DNA from: Bacteroidota bacterium
GTDB lineage: Bacteria > Bacteroidota > Rhodothermia > JANXDC01
Length of the DNA: 64,000 nt
Assembly: GCA_025998875.1 (NCBI GenBank)
Contig: AP024675.1
Span: 1,461,549-1,525,548, forward strand
Direction: 5' to 3'
Shown: one piece after another, positions 34,400 through 42,616 of the stretch
Position numbering within the stretch: the stretch's first letter is position 1
Layout: each line of letters starts with the position of its first letter
Notes under the pieces: generated by a model
Database searches by the model: none
What the model saw: only the letters and a program-made list of their open reading frames with translations
What the model was told of the DNA's origin: nothing
Position numbers and translations under genes: made by a program

Positions 34400-35384
34400 T
34401 CCCTCAGGAACGGGCCTTCCAGGGGAGCGTCGGGGTGGATGCTCCCCGTTTTTGTCTCTCAGGCATCCGGGCCGGAGGTGGGGATGGTTTCTGGGAGGCG
34501 TACTGGCCGGTCTGCTTCAGTGGGGGTGGCTACTTCTGTTGCGCTATCTGCCCTATGGTCCGGCCCCGGGGCTTGTCCGCTGGAGCGCCTGGCCCAACTG
34601 GGCTACGGCCCTGCTGGCTATAGGCTGGGTCGTACTGGCAGGAGGCCTGTTGCGGCGGGATTTTCTCCGCTATAAGGAGGCGCTCCTCTGGCTGCTTCTG
34701 GCCAGCTGCCTGCTGGCCCTTCTGCCTTTCGGCTCCGAACCCGTTCGCATGCTGTGCTTTTGGGCCGCCCTGGGCGCCGATGCACGTTCCTGGGCTGTGC
34801 TGCTTGTGCACGCGCGGTATCGGTGGCTCGCCACCGGCGGGTTGTTTCTGGCCCCGCTGGGGCTGGCTTTCGCGGCCACGCTCACCTATCCCGTCCGAGG
34901 TCCCGAACAGATACACGCGCCTCTGGATGGCGTGGTCGTGCTCGGTGCGGCCGTGCGGGGATATGACCGGCCCAGCCCCGCTTTGCAGGAGCGGATCCAG
35001 ATGGCCTATCGGCTTTACCAGTGGCTTCGGCCGGAGCGCATCTGGTTGCTGGGGGGCGAAACGCCGGGTCGGCTTCCGGAATCGGAGGTCATGCGTCGGG
35101 CGCTCATTCGATATGGTCTGCCGCGGGAGCGGCTCTATACGGAACGCCGGACGCGCACCACGCAGGAGCAGGTGCGTGTGCTCTATGCGCTGGCCCGCGC
35201 TCAGGGGTGGCGCCGGTGGTATGTGGTAAGCGACCATTTTCATCTGCGGCGTGTAAGCGAGATGGGCCGCCTCATCGGTCTGGAGCTGGTTGGGGTGGCT
35301 TCCGCAGGACGGGGGCGCGTATCTTCGTGGTATCGCTGGCGCGATGCGGCGGCGCTGCTATACTATACCCTCTGCGGCCTGTAA
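34392..35384 (+). CDS. Membrane protein with YdcF/ElyC-like (DUF218) domain
   Basis: A 330-residue protein with a variable N-terminus, about four to five TM helices (roughly residues 30-180) and a C-terminal DUF218 domain. Domain signatures are LDGVVVLGAAVRGYDRPSPA at the start, ERIWLLGGETPGRLPESEVM, and YTERRTRTTQEQVRVLYALA with YVVSDHFHLRRV. Homologues such as ElyC and SanA/YdcF are linked to envelope integrity and vancomycin tolerance, but the reaction is unknown. The ATG at 34392 overlaps the EF-G-like stop by 8 bases, indicating coupling. Confidence 0.85.
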   Translation: MSDPSGTGLPGERRGGCSPFLSLRHPGRRWGWFLGGVLAGLLQWGWLLLLRYLPYGPAPGLVRWSAWPNWATALLAIGWVVLAGGLLRRDFLRYKEALLWLLLASCLLALLPFGSEPVRMLCFWAALGADARSWAVLLVHARYRWLATGGLFLAPLGLAFAATLTYPVRGPEQIHAPLDGVVVLGAAVRGYDRPSPALQERIQMAYRLYQWLRPERIWLLGGETPGRLPESEVMRRALIRYGLPRERLYTERRTRTTQEQVRVLYALARAQGWRRWYVVSDHFHLRRVSEMGRLIGLELVGVASAGRGRVSSWYRWRDAAALLYYTLCGL

Positions 35385-35397
35385 AGGAGAGCGTTCT

Positions 35398-36555
35398 ATG
35401 GTGGAAGTACGCTATAGCCCCCAGACCGAAACCGAACTGCACCTGTTCAACCTTATCGAGGCCCAAGAGCACGAGCAGGTCGTCTTCTGCTCCGCCCCCG
35501 AGGTGGGGCTTCGGGCCATCATCGCCATCCACAACACCACACTGGGGCCCGCGCTGGGGGGGACGCGGATGTGGACGTACGCCTCGGATCTGGACGCCCT
35601 CAAGGACGTGCTCCGACTCTCCCGGGCGATGACTTACAAGGCCGCCGTGGCCGGGCTCAACCTCGGAGGCGGCAAGGCCGTGATCATCGGAAACCCGAAA
35701 ACGGATAAATCCGAGGCGCTTTTCCGCGCTTATGGCCGCTTCATCGAAGGGCTGGCCGGCCGCTACATCACGGCCGAGGATGTGGGTACAAGCGTGCAGG
35801 ACATGGAATATGTGCGCATGGAGACCAAGTACGTAACCGGCATCAGCCGTGCCCTGGGCGGCTCGGGAGATCCCTCGCCGGTTACCGCGCTGGGGGTCTA
35901 CATGGGCATGAAGGCCTGTGTCAAGGAGGTCTTCGGCACCGACTCCCTGGCGGGTCGTTCCGTGGCCGTGCAGGGACTGGGGCATGTGGGCATGCACCTG
36001 TGCCGGCATCTGGCCAAGGAAGGCGCCCGGCTTTACGTGACGGACCTCTATGAGGAGCGCATCCAGGAGTTGCTCAAGGACGTTAAGGCCGAGGTTGTCG
36101 CCCCGGAGGCGATCTATGACGTGCCCGCGGATATTTTCAGCCCCTGCGCCCTGGGAGGCGTCATCAATTCGGAGACCATCCCGCGATTTCGCTTCAAAAT
36201 CATCGCCGGGGCGGCTAACAACCAGCTGGCCGACGAAGACCTCCACGGCCGCATGCTCATGGAGCGGCGCATTCTCTATGCGCCCGATTATGTGATCAAC
36301 GCCGGCGGCCTTATCAACGTGGCCAACGAGCTGGAGGGCTATAACCGTGAACGGGCCCTGGAGCAGGCGCGGGGGATTTACGATATCGTGCGCCAGGTTA
36401 TCGAACTGGCCAAACAAGAGCGCATCGCTACCCACGAGGCGGCCAATCGGCTGGCCGAAGAGCGGCTTCGGCGTGTGGGCGCGATCAAGCACATCTACAC
36501 CGGCCAGAGCGAGTTCAGCGGTCGGCTGGGGCAACTGCGTCGCTATGGTCGATAA
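35398..36555 (+). CDS. Leucine/phenylalanine/valine dehydrogenase family protein
   Basis: A 385-residue NAD-dependent amino-acid dehydrogenase that reversibly deaminates branched-chain or aromatic amino acids. Diagnostic parts are GPALGGTRMW, catalytic lysines in MTYKAAVAGLNLGGGKAVI, the TAEDVGTSVQDMEYV segment, a Rossmann motif VQGLGHVGMHLCRHL and CALGGVINSETIPRF. This pattern separates it from glutamate dehydrogenases and fits the Leu/Phe/Val group. AAAGGAG precedes the ATG at 35398. A terminator follows 16 bases after the stop. Confidence 0.92.
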   Translation: MVEVRYSPQTETELHLFNLIEAQEHEQVVFCSAPEVGLRAIIAIHNTTLGPALGGTRMWTYASDLDALKDVLRLSRAMTYKAAVAGLNLGGGKAVIIGNPKTDKSEALFRAYGRFIEGLAGRYITAEDVGTSVQDMEYVRMETKYVTGISRALGGSGDPSPVTALGVYMGMKACVKEVFGTDSLAGRSVAVQGLGHVGMHLCRHLAKEGARLYVTDLYEERIQELLKDVKAEVVAPEAIYDVPADIFSPCALGGVINSETIPRFRFKIIAGAANNQLADEDLHGRMLMERRILYAPDYVINAGGLINVANELEGYNRERALEQARGIYDIVRQVIELAKQERIATHEAANRLAEERLRRVGAIKHIYTGQSEFSGRLGQLRRYGR

Positions 36556-36564
36556 TCGAGGTGT

Positions 36565-36572
36565 TATCTTTG
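36565..36572 (+). promoter_or_regulatory. Perfect -7 element upstream of nusB
   Basis: TATCTTTG matches the Bacteroidetes -7 consensus TAnnTTTG exactly and lies 30 bases before the nusB ATG. It abuts the terminator hairpin of the upstream gene, so the nusB leader would contain that hairpin. No TTTG was found at the usual -33 distance. Confidence 0.4.
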
Positions 36573-36599
36573 CCCCGCTTCGATGAGGCGGGGCTTTTT
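36572..36599 (+). terminator. Intrinsic terminator after the amino-acid dehydrogenase
   Basis: A perfect 7-bp stem (GCCCCGC at 36572-36578 with GCGGGGC at 36588-36594), a 9-base loop and a run of five Ts form a textbook rho-independent terminator. It lies 3 bases before the nusB ATG, so it also occupies the nusB leader. Confidence 0.85.
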
Positions 36600-36602
36600 C
36601 GT

Positions 36603-37082
36603 ATGCCGACAGAATGGCTCGATCGTCACGCGCTTCGCGAGCTCGTCCTGCAGACGCTTTACGCCTACGAGCTGGGGCGCCAGGATCCGGAATACCTCTA
36701 CCGGGAGCTCATCGCCTCCCGGCTGGAGCACGACCCCGTGGGGCGGGAATTCACCTGGAAGCTCTACCGGCGCGTGCTCGATCACCTGGACGTGCTCGAT
36801 GCGTTCATCGAGCGCCATGCGACAAACTGGGACCTGGAACGCATCGCCGTTCTGGACCGGATCGCTCTGCGCATGGCGATCGCGGAATTGCTCTACTTCG
36901 AGGATATCCCACCCAAGGTCTCCCTGGATGAGGCCATCGAGCTGGTCAAGAAGTTCTCCACCGAAGAGAGCCACCGCTTCGTCAACGGCGTGCTCGATAG
37001 CATCCTCCAGGAGCTGCGTCGCACGGGTCGTCTGCATAAAACGGGTCGCGGGCTGATTGAAACGTCCCTCGATGAGGAGTAA
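36603..37082 (+). CDS. nusB: Transcription antitermination factor NusB
   Basis: A 159-residue all-helical RNA-binding protein that acts with NusE/S10 in ribosomal RNA antitermination. Family features are the N-terminal ALRELVLQTLYAYELG, NWDLERIAVLDRIALRMAIA and a C-terminal SLDEAIELVKKFSTEESHRF followed by VNGVLDSI, as in bacterial NusB. The ATG at 36603 is chosen over an upstream GTG at 36561, because the latter lies across the terminator. The gene overlaps the next one by 11 bases. Confidence 0.96.
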   Translation: MPTEWLDRHALRELVLQTLYAYELGRQDPEYLYRELIASRLEHDPVGREFTWKLYRRVLDHLDVLDAFIERHATNWDLERIAVLDRIALRMAIAELLYFEDIPPKVSLDEAIELVKKFSTEESHRFVNGVLDSILQELRRTGRLHKTGRGLIETSLDEE

Positions 37083-37743
37083 GTACTTCGTCATCGGGGA
37101 TATCCATGGGTGCCGGCGCACGCTGGAGGTGCTCCTCCAGAGGGCTGAGATCGAACCGGATCGCCAGCTCATCCTCATCGGCGATTATATCGACCGAGGG
37201 CCCGATCCGGCGGGGGTGCTCGAGCAGTTGCTGGAGCTGCAGCGCGAGCGCCCGGATACAGTGCTGTTGCGGGGCAATCACGAGCAGCTCATGCTCGACT
37301 ACCTCGACGGGGGCCGGCTCTGGCCGTGGATGCTCAACGGGGCCGAGGCGACCTGGCGTTCCTACCAGGCCCGTTTCGGTCGTGTGCATATCCCCGAAGC
37401 ACACCTCCAGCTGCTCCGGCAGACCCGACTTTACTACGACGCGCCGGAATATTTTTTCGTGCACGCCGGTCTGAGGCCCGATCGCCCCATCGCCTGGCAC
37501 CTGAAGCATCTGGATCCGGAGCTGCTGCTCTGGACGCGGGCGCATCTTGATGTGCCCGCCGAAGAGCTGGTCTGGGAAAAACCCGTTGTATTCGGGCATA
37601 CCCCGCTTCCCCGAGCGCTTCTCGAAGAGCGGCGTATTGGCATCGACACCGGATGCGTCTATGCGCATGTGCGCGAGCTGGGGCGACTTACGGGCCTCTA
37701 CCTTCCGGAGCGGGAACTGCTCGAGGTGCCCTATCAGGGTTAG
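37072..37743 (+). CDS. Calcineurin-like serine/threonine phosphatase (metallophosphoesterase)
   Basis: A 223-residue PPP-family phosphatase. All metal motifs are present: GDIHGCRRTL, GDYIDRGPDP, LLRGNHEQLMLD, FVHAGLRPD and FGHTPLP. The length and pattern resemble bacterial PrpA/PrpE or diadenosine tetraphosphatase-like enzymes, so the substrate is uncertain. The ATG at 37072 lies within the end of nusB, overlapping by 11 bases, and a TTG at 37057 is an alternative. The stop overlaps that of the convergent BtpA-family gene (TTAG). Confidence 0.92.
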   Translation: MRSKYFVIGDIHGCRRTLEVLLQRAEIEPDRQLILIGDYIDRGPDPAGVLEQLLELQRERPDTVLLRGNHEQLMLDYLDGGRLWPWMLNGAEATWRSYQARFGRVHIPEAHLQLLRQTRLYYDAPEYFFVHAGLRPDRPIAWHLKHLDPELLLWTRAHLDVPAEELVWEKPVVFGHTPLPRALLEERRIGIDTGCVYAHVRELGRLTGLYLPERELLEVPYQG

Positions 37744-38564
37744 GCCTCATATAGCGTTCGCAGGTGCGCTACCGCCTCCATGAAGCGGGCCACGCGCGCT
37801 TGCTCCACGGGGGCCTCTACGCGTCCATCGACCTTCAGGCAGGTGCCCACGATGAACCCGTCTGCGTAGGGGAAAAAGTGGGGTAGATTCTCGGCTGTGA
37901 GGCCGCTTCCCACAAGTACGGGAACGGGAACGATCGCGCGCACGCGGCGCAGTTCGGCTAGTTCGGTCGCCTGGCCCGTGGCCGTGCCCGTGACAATGAG
38001 CGCATCGGCCAGTCCACGCTCCACGGCATCACGCGCCTCTTCTTCCACTCCGTAGGGGCCCAGGGGGACGGAATGCTTGACGTTCACGTCCGCAAACACG
38101 CGCACCGGGCTTCTGAGCCGGGCTCGGAGGCGCTGTACTTCGGGGGCGCACCCCTCCAGGATGCCCTGATCGGCCAGGCGCGCCCCCACGTACACGTTGA
38201 TGCGCACAAACTCCGCCCCGCAGGCCGTGGCCAGCTCCATGGCGGCCGGACCGTCGTTGCGGAGTACGTTGACGCCGATAGGGCAGGAGAAGCGCCGCCG
38301 CAGCTCCCGAAGCACACGCTCCATGGCGGCCAGCGCCTCTTGCGGATTGTGTGCCTTGAGGAAGGGCACATCCCCGAAGTTTTCCACCACGAGCCCGTCG
38401 ACACCCCCGCCCACGAGCGCCTCGGCGTCCTGAAGTGCGGCCTCGACGATGGCCTCCTCCGATCCCCCGTAGCGGGGACTACCGGGAAGCGGCCTCAGAT
38501 GCACCATGCCGAAGACGGGCCGGCGCAATCCCAGCACGGGCCGAGCGGGCTCCAGGAAAACCAC
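37740..38564 (-). CDS. BtpA/SgcQ family TIM-barrel protein
   Basis: A 274-residue protein of the BtpA family, TIM barrels known from photosystem I stabilisation in cyanobacteria and from sugar-gene clusters (SgcQ). Signatures are FGMVHLRPLPGSPRYGG, GGGVDGLVVENFGDVPFLK, CPIGVNVLRND, EFVRINVYVGA and VPVLVGSGLTAEN. In non-photosynthetic bacteria the reaction is unknown. The start appears to be GTG, one base after the aldolase stop. An internal ATG at residue 20 would cut into the conserved first strand and is rejected. Confidence 0.88.
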   Translation of the reverse strand: MVFLEPARPVLGLRRPVFGMVHLRPLPGSPRYGGSEEAIVEAALQDAEALVGGGVDGLVVENFGDVPFLKAHNPQEALAAMERVLRELRRRFSCPIGVNVLRNDGPAAMELATACGAEFVRINVYVGARLADQGILEGCAPEVQRLRARLRSPVRVFADVNVKHSVPLGPYGVEEEARDAVERGLADALIVTGTATGQATELAELRRVRAIVPVPVLVGSGLTAENLPHFFPYADGFIVGTCLKVDGRVEAPVEQARVARFMEAVAHLRTLYEA

Positions 38565-38565
38565 C

Positions 38566-39648
38566 CTATGCCACCGTGATCTCGGGGTTCAGGTACACAT
38601 CCTGGATGGCGTGCAGGAGCCGGATGCCCTCCTCCATCGGGCGCTGGAAGGCCTTGCGTCCGGAGATAAGCCCCATGCCGCCGGCGCGTTTGTTGACGAC
38701 CGCGGTCCAGACGGCTTCGAACAGGTCGCCTGCCCCCTTGGATTCGCCTCCGGAGTTGATCAGCCCCACCCGACCCATGTAGTTGTTGACCACCTGATAG
38801 CGGCACAGGTCGATGGGGTGCTCGCTGGTGAGCTCCTCGTAGACCTTCTTGTGCGTACGTCCGAAGTTGAGGGCCGTGTAACCGCCATTGGTGGTGGGCA
38901 GCTTCTGCTTGATGATGTCGGCCTGCAGGGTGGCGCCCAGGTGGTTGGCCTGCCCGGTCAGGTCGGCCGCGGTGTGGTAATCAACCCCGTCTTTCTTGAA
39001 GGCCGAATTGCGCAGATAGCACCACAGGACCGTGGCCATGCCCAGCTCGTGCGCGTAGGCGAAGGCCTCGGCGATCTCCTGGATCTGTCGGCTGGATTCC
39101 TCCGAACCGAAGTAAATCGTCGCCCCCACGGCCACCGCCCCCATGTCGTAGGCCTGTTCGATGGTGCCGAAGAGGATCTGATCGTACTTGTTCGGGTAGG
39201 TCAGCAGTTCGTTGTGGTTGATCTTGACGATGAACGGGATTTTGTGCGCGTACTTGCGCGCCACGGCTCCGAGCACCCCGAACGTGGAGGCCACGGCGTT
39301 ACACCCACCTTCGATGGCCAGGCGTACGATGTTTTCCGGATCGAAGTAAATCGGATTGGGCGCAAAGGAAGCGCCTCCGGAGTGTTCAACCCCCTGGTCT
39401 ACGGGCAGGATGGAAAGGTATCCGGTGCCCGCCAGCCGACCATGATTGAAGAGCGTCTGCAGGCTGCGCAGAACCCGATTGTTGCGATCCGAATGCGCCC
39501 AGACCCGATCGACGAAGTCCGGTCCGGGCAGGTGTAGCTGTTCCCGGGGCACGGTCCGGCAGACATGCTCGAGCAGGTAGGTCGCCTGCTCTCCCAGCAG
39601 CGCTACGATGCCGTCCAAGGTATCGGTGCGCACATCCAACGTGGCCAT
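38566..39648 (-). CDS. fbaB: Class I fructose-bisphosphate aldolase
   Basis: A 360-residue class I (Schiff-base) aldolase of the FbaB/DhnA type, cleaving fructose 1,6-bisphosphate in glycolysis or running in reverse. Recognisable parts are [48 protein letters not shown] and [14 protein letters not shown]. It is longer than archaeal homologues of about 260-280 residues but matches the bacterial long form. AAGGAGG precedes the ATG at 39648. It is followed after one base by the BtpA-family gene, so the two are cotranscribed. Confidence 0.93.
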   Translation of the reverse strand: MATLDVRTDTLDGIVALLGEQATYLLEHVCRTVPREQLHLPGPDFVDRVWAHSDRNNRVLRSLQTLFNHGRLAGTGYLSILPVDQGVEHSGGASFAPNPIYFDPENIVRLAIEGGCNAVASTFGVLGAVARKYAHKIPFIVKINHNELLTYPNKYDQILFGTIEQAYDMGAVAVGATIYFGSEESSRQIQEIAEAFAYAHELGMATVLWCYLRNSAFKKDGVDYHTAADLTGQANHLGATLQADIIKQKLPTTNGGYTALNFGRTHKKVYEELTSEHPIDLCRYQVVNNYMGRVGLINSGGESKGAGDLFEAVWTAVVNKRAGGMGLISGRKAFQRPMEEGIRLLHAIQDVYLNPEITVA

Positions 39649-39683
39649 GGCAATCTCCCTCCTTGGCGTGATGGGCGTCATTA

Positions 39684-39691
39684 CGAAAATA
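39684..39691 (-). promoter_or_regulatory. Possible -7 element of the aldolase gene
   Basis: On the minus strand TATTTTCG differs from TAnnTTTG by one base and lies 35 bases upstream of the aldolase ATG. No TTTG occurs at the usual -33 spacing. Confidence 0.3.
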
Positions 39692-39716
39692 CGAAGGACA
39701 GAGGGCCAGATGCGAC

Positions 39717-39746
39717 TGGACAGAAAAACCCGCTGATGCGTAAATA
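39717..39746 (+). promoter_or_regulatory. Possible sigma70-like promoter of the rfbBAC genes
   Basis: TGGACA and TAAATA are separated by 18 bases and end 27 bases before the rfbB ATG. Each differs from consensus by a base or two, so this is a moderate-to-weak call. Confidence 0.35.
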
Positions 39747-39773
39747 GCGCACGAAGAATTTGCGCCCGTGACG

Positions 39774-40856
39774 ATGCAACGCGTTCTCGTAACCGGTGGG
39801 GCCGGCTTTATCGGCTCCAATCTGCTGCTCACGCTCGTGCCCCGCTATCCGCATTACCTGTTCGTCAACCTGGATAAGCTCACCTACGCGGGCAACCTGG
39901 AGAACCTGCGTCCCCTGGAGGAGGCGCCCAACTACGTTTTCGTGCGCGGAGACATAGCCGACGGGGAGCTTGTGGACCGGCTGTTTCGGGAATTTCGCAT
40001 CACGGGCGTTATTCACCTGGCTGCCGAGTCCCATGTGGATCGCTCCATTCTGGAGCCCGATCCTTTTATCCGGACCAATATCCTGGGCACGCTCACCCTG
40101 CTCAAAGCGGCTCAGCGGCACTGGGAAGGGCGCTCGCCTCGGGAAGTGCGCTTTTACCACATCTCCACCGACGAGGTCTACGGCTCTCTGGGCCCGGAGG
40201 GCTATTTCACCGAGGACAGCCCCTATCGACCCACAAGCCCGTATTCGGCCTCCAAGGCAGCGAGCGATCATCTGGTGCGGGCCTGGTATCATACCTACGG
40301 GCTACCGGTGGTCATCTCCAACTGCTCCAATAACTTCGGTCCCTATCAATTTCCGGAAAAGCTCATCCCGCTTATGATCTGGAACCTGATTCGGGGGGAG
40401 GTCCTACCGATTTACGGTCGGGGGGAGAATGTGCGGGACTGGATCTACGTGCGGGATCATGTGGAGGCCATCGATCGCATCTATCATGCCGGCCGGATCG
40501 GGGAGACCTACAACGTGGGGGCGCGCAACGAGTGGCGCAACCGGGACCTGGTGGAGTTGCTCTGCGATCTGGTAGATGAGGAGCTGAATCGGCCTCCGGG
40601 CACGGGTCGTGCTCTTATCCGTTTCGTCCCCGACCGGCCCGGGCACGATCTGCGCTACGCCATCGATCCGAGCAAACTGGAGCGCGAGCTGGGCTGGCGC
40701 CCGCAGTATACGTTCCCCCAAGCCCTGCGGGAGACGATTCGTTGGTACCTGGCCCATCAGGACTGGCTGGAGCGCATCACCAGCGGCGCCTATCGGGACT
40801 ACTACGAAACGCAATACGCCCGTCGCATCGCGGAGGGAAAGGCCTATGGGGCTTAA
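39774..40856 (+). CDS. rfbB: dTDP-glucose 4,6-dehydratase
   Basis: A 360-residue short-chain dehydrogenase/reductase converting dTDP-glucose to dTDP-4-keto-6-deoxyglucose. It shows the NAD motif [22 protein letters not shown], the catalytic pattern [12 protein letters not shown] with [12 protein letters not shown] (Tyr-x3-Lys), and [18 protein letters not shown]. The ATG at 39774 fits the usual N-terminus; a GTG two codons earlier is an alternative. It overlaps the next gene (rfbA) by 11 bases. The order is rfbB-rfbA-rfbC-like, with no rfbD in the window. Confidence 0.96.
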   Translation: MQRVLVTGGAGFIGSNLLLTLVPRYPHYLFVNLDKLTYAGNLENLRPLEEAPNYVFVRGDIADGELVDRLFREFRITGVIHLAAESHVDRSILEPDPFIRTNILGTLTLLKAAQRHWEGRSPREVRFYHISTDEVYGSLGPEGYFTEDSPYRPTSPYSASKAASDHLVRAWYHTYGLPVVISNCSNNFGPYQFPEKLIPLMIWNLIRGEVLPIYGRGENVRDWIYVRDHVEAIDRIYHAGRIGETYNVGARNEWRNRDLVELLCDLVDEELNRPPGTGRALIRFVPDRPGHDLRYAIDPSKLERELGWRPQYTFPQALRETIRWYLAHQDWLERITSGAYRDYYETQYARRIAEGKAYGA

Positions 40857-41619
40857 AGGGATTGTCCTGGCGGGGGGAACGGGTTCGCGCCTCTATCCCC
40901 TGACGAAGGTGACGAACAAGCATCTGTTGCCCGTGGGCCGTAAGCCCATGATCTACTACCCCATCGAAAAGCTGCGCCAGGTGGGCATCGAGGAGATCCT
41001 GATCGTCACAGGCACGGAACATATGGGCGATGTGGTGCAGCTGCTGGGCAGTGGGCGGGAATTCGGCTGTCGGTTTACGTACAAAGTCCAGGATGAACCC
41101 GGCGGTATAGCCCAGGCGCTGGGGCTGGCGGAAAACTTCGTGGGCGCAGATCGCATGGTCGTGGTGCTGGGAGACAACATCTTCGAGGCCTCCCTGGCGC
41201 CGTATGCGGAGCGCTACATGCGTCAGCCCTCGGGCGCCCGGATCTTGATCAAAAAGGTCCCCGATCCGAGCCGATACGGGGTACCGGAACTGGGGCCTGA
41301 TGGGCGGATTCTGTCCATAGAGGAAAAGCCAGCCCAGCCCCGGTCCTCCTACTGCGTGACGGGCATTTACTTTTACGATGCGCGCGTCTTTGACATCATT
41401 CGCACGCTCAAGCCCAGTGCCCGGGGTGAGCTGGAGATCACCGATGTGAACAACACCTACATCCAGTGGGGAGAGCTCCACTACGATGTGCTGGAGGGAT
41501 GGTGGACGGATGCCGGCACCTTTGAGTCCTATTACCTGGCCAACGAGCTCGTCTCCGGGCGCATGAGCGATGCGGATCTATGGGCCTACTATGCGCGTCA
41601 GGATATGCCGCGGGGATAG
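40846..41619 (+). CDS. rfbA: Glucose-1-phosphate thymidylyltransferase (short form)
   Basis: A 257-residue nucleotidyltransferase that makes dTDP-glucose from glucose-1-phosphate and dTTP. Motifs are LAGGTGSRLYPLTKVTNKHL, VVVLGDNIFE, SRYGVPEL, SIEEKPAQPRSSY and WWTDAGTFESYYLAN. It is about 30 residues shorter than enterobacterial RmlA, lacking part of the C-terminal helical region. Short forms are common in this superfamily, so the acceptor could be another sugar phosphate. It overlaps rfbB by 11 bases and supplies the substrate for it. Confidence 0.9.
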   Translation: MGLKGIVLAGGTGSRLYPLTKVTNKHLLPVGRKPMIYYPIEKLRQVGIEEILIVTGTEHMGDVVQLLGSGREFGCRFTYKVQDEPGGIAQALGLAENFVGADRMVVVLGDNIFEASLAPYAERYMRQPSGARILIKKVPDPSRYGVPELGPDGRILSIEEKPAQPRSSYCVTGIYFYDARVFDIIRTLKPSARGELEITDVNNTYIQWGELHYDVLEGWWTDAGTFESYYLANELVSGRMSDADLWAYYARQDMPRG

Positions 41620-41625
41620 AGTGCG

Positions 41626-42108
41626 ATGCGACAACAGCGTTCGCGCATTCCGGGGGTGCGGGTCTGGGAGCTTCTCCGGCACGAGGATGAGCGGGGGTGG
41701 CTGGTGGAGCTCTTCCGTCAGGACGAACTCGGCGATCCGGCCATGTATCCCGTCATGGCCTATGTGTCCATGACCCGTCCCGGTGTGGCCCGAGGGCCGC
41801 ACGAGCATCGAGAACAGGCCGATCTGTTCTGTTTTCTGGGGCCGTCGGATTTCGAGCTCCGGCTCTGGGATAACCGGCCCGATTCCCCCACCTACGGGCA
41901 GGAGGAGCGTTGGCTGGCCGGGGAGAGCCGGCCGCTGGCCGTTTTCGTGCCTCCGGGCGTGGTGCACGGCTACCGCAACATCGGCTCCCGAGACGGGCTC
42001 ATTATCAACTGCCCCAATCGGCTCTACCGAGGCTGGGGTCGGCAGGAGCCGGTAGATGAGATCCGACATGAGCTCGATCCCCAAAGCCCCTTCCGCATGG
42101 CGCCCTGA
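41626..42108 (+). CDS. dTDP-4-dehydrorhamnose 3,5-epimerase family protein
   Basis: A 160-residue RmlC-like cupin. It retains the histidine region (ARGPHEHREQADLFCFLG) and the late VFVPPGVVHGYRNIG segment, which carries the tyrosine used in epimerases. The usual RGLHYQ motif and the following lysine are replaced, so it belongs to a divergent branch and could epimerise at one carbon only or act on another dTDP-keto-sugar. It starts 6 bases after rfbA. Without an adjacent rmlD reductase, the end product is not certain to be dTDP-rhamnose. Confidence 0.82.
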   Translation: MRQQRSRIPGVRVWELLRHEDERGWLVELFRQDELGDPAMYPVMAYVSMTRPGVARGPHEHREQADLFCFLGPSDFELRLWDNRPDSPTYGQEERWLAGESRPLAVFVPPGVVHGYRNIGSRDGLIINCPNRLYRGWGRQEPVDEIRHELDPQSPFRMAP

Positions 42109-42117
42109 GTGAGGCGG

Positions 42118-42146
42118 TTGTATATGGCGCCCGGGGGCTTTATTTT
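42118..42146 (+). promoter_or_regulatory. Possible sigma70-like promoter of the Fe-S operon
   Basis: TTGTAT (42118-42123) and TATTTT (42141-42146) are 17 bases apart and end 20 bases before the Rrf2 regulator ATG. The spacing is ideal but each hexamer differs from consensus at two positions. Confidence 0.45.
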
Positions 42147-42155
42147 CCCTGCGGA

Positions 42156-42163
42156 GCTATAGC
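42156..42163. promoter_or_regulatory. Palindrome GCTATAGC before the Rrf2 gene
   Basis: A perfect 8-bp palindrome lies between the predicted -10 element and the ATG of the Rrf2 regulator, 3 bases from the start codon. Rrf2/IscR-type proteins often autoregulate, so this is a candidate operator. It is short and could be chance. Confidence 0.25.
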
Positions 42164-42166
42164 CTC

Positions 42167-42616
42167 ATGCTCAGGCTGAGCAAACGCATCGAATACGGCC
42201 TCATGGCCATGCAGTATCTGGCCCTTTCTCCCGCGGGGGCGAGCGTAAGCGTGCGCGAAATCGCCCAGCGGCAGGGCCTGCCCTATGAACTGCTGGCCAA
42301 AATCATGCAACAGCTGGCACGCCGGGGACTGGTGCGTTCCCGGCAGGGCCTCAAGGGGGGATACCAGCTGGCCAAGCCGCTGCAGGCCATCACGCTCAAA
42401 GAGCTGGCCGGTGCGCTGGGGCAGGAGTTGAGCCTGGTCGCCTGTGAATCCGGAGGGCGTCGATGTAGCCTGTATGCGCGATGTAGCCTGCGGCACCCGC
42501 TCATGCGCCTGGAGGCCCGTCTGGATCGTCTGTTCGGTCAAATCCCCCTCTCGGAGTTTCTCCTTCCCCCGGTTACTGAGCCACAGATAACAAGTCAGCG
42601 GAGCCCGTATGAATAG
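42167..42616 (+). CDS. Rrf2/IscR-like transcriptional regulator
   Basis: A 149-residue winged-helix regulator. The DNA-binding part is at 1-70 (SVREIAQRQGLPYELLAKIM then GLVRSRQGLKGGYQLAKP). Cys93, Cys100 and Cys106 form CX6CX5C, very near the CX5CX5C of IscR, so it probably senses Fe-S clusters. It overlaps a cysteine desulfurase by 8 bases and heads an operon with an A-type carrier, arguing for autoregulated control of cluster assembly. A palindrome sits just before its start codon. Confidence 0.92.
   Translation: MLRLSKRIEYGLMAMQYLALSPAGASVSVREIAQRQGLPYELLAKIMQQLARRGLVRSRQGLKGGYQLAKPLQAITLKELAGALGQELSLVACESGGRRCSLYARCSLRHPLMRLEARLDRLFGQIPLSEFLLPPVTEPQITSQRSPYE

Noticed and set aside
35272-36534. 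A 420-codon minus-strand frame
   Set aside because: It is antisense to the leucine/phenylalanine dehydrogenase-like gene and carries no domain.
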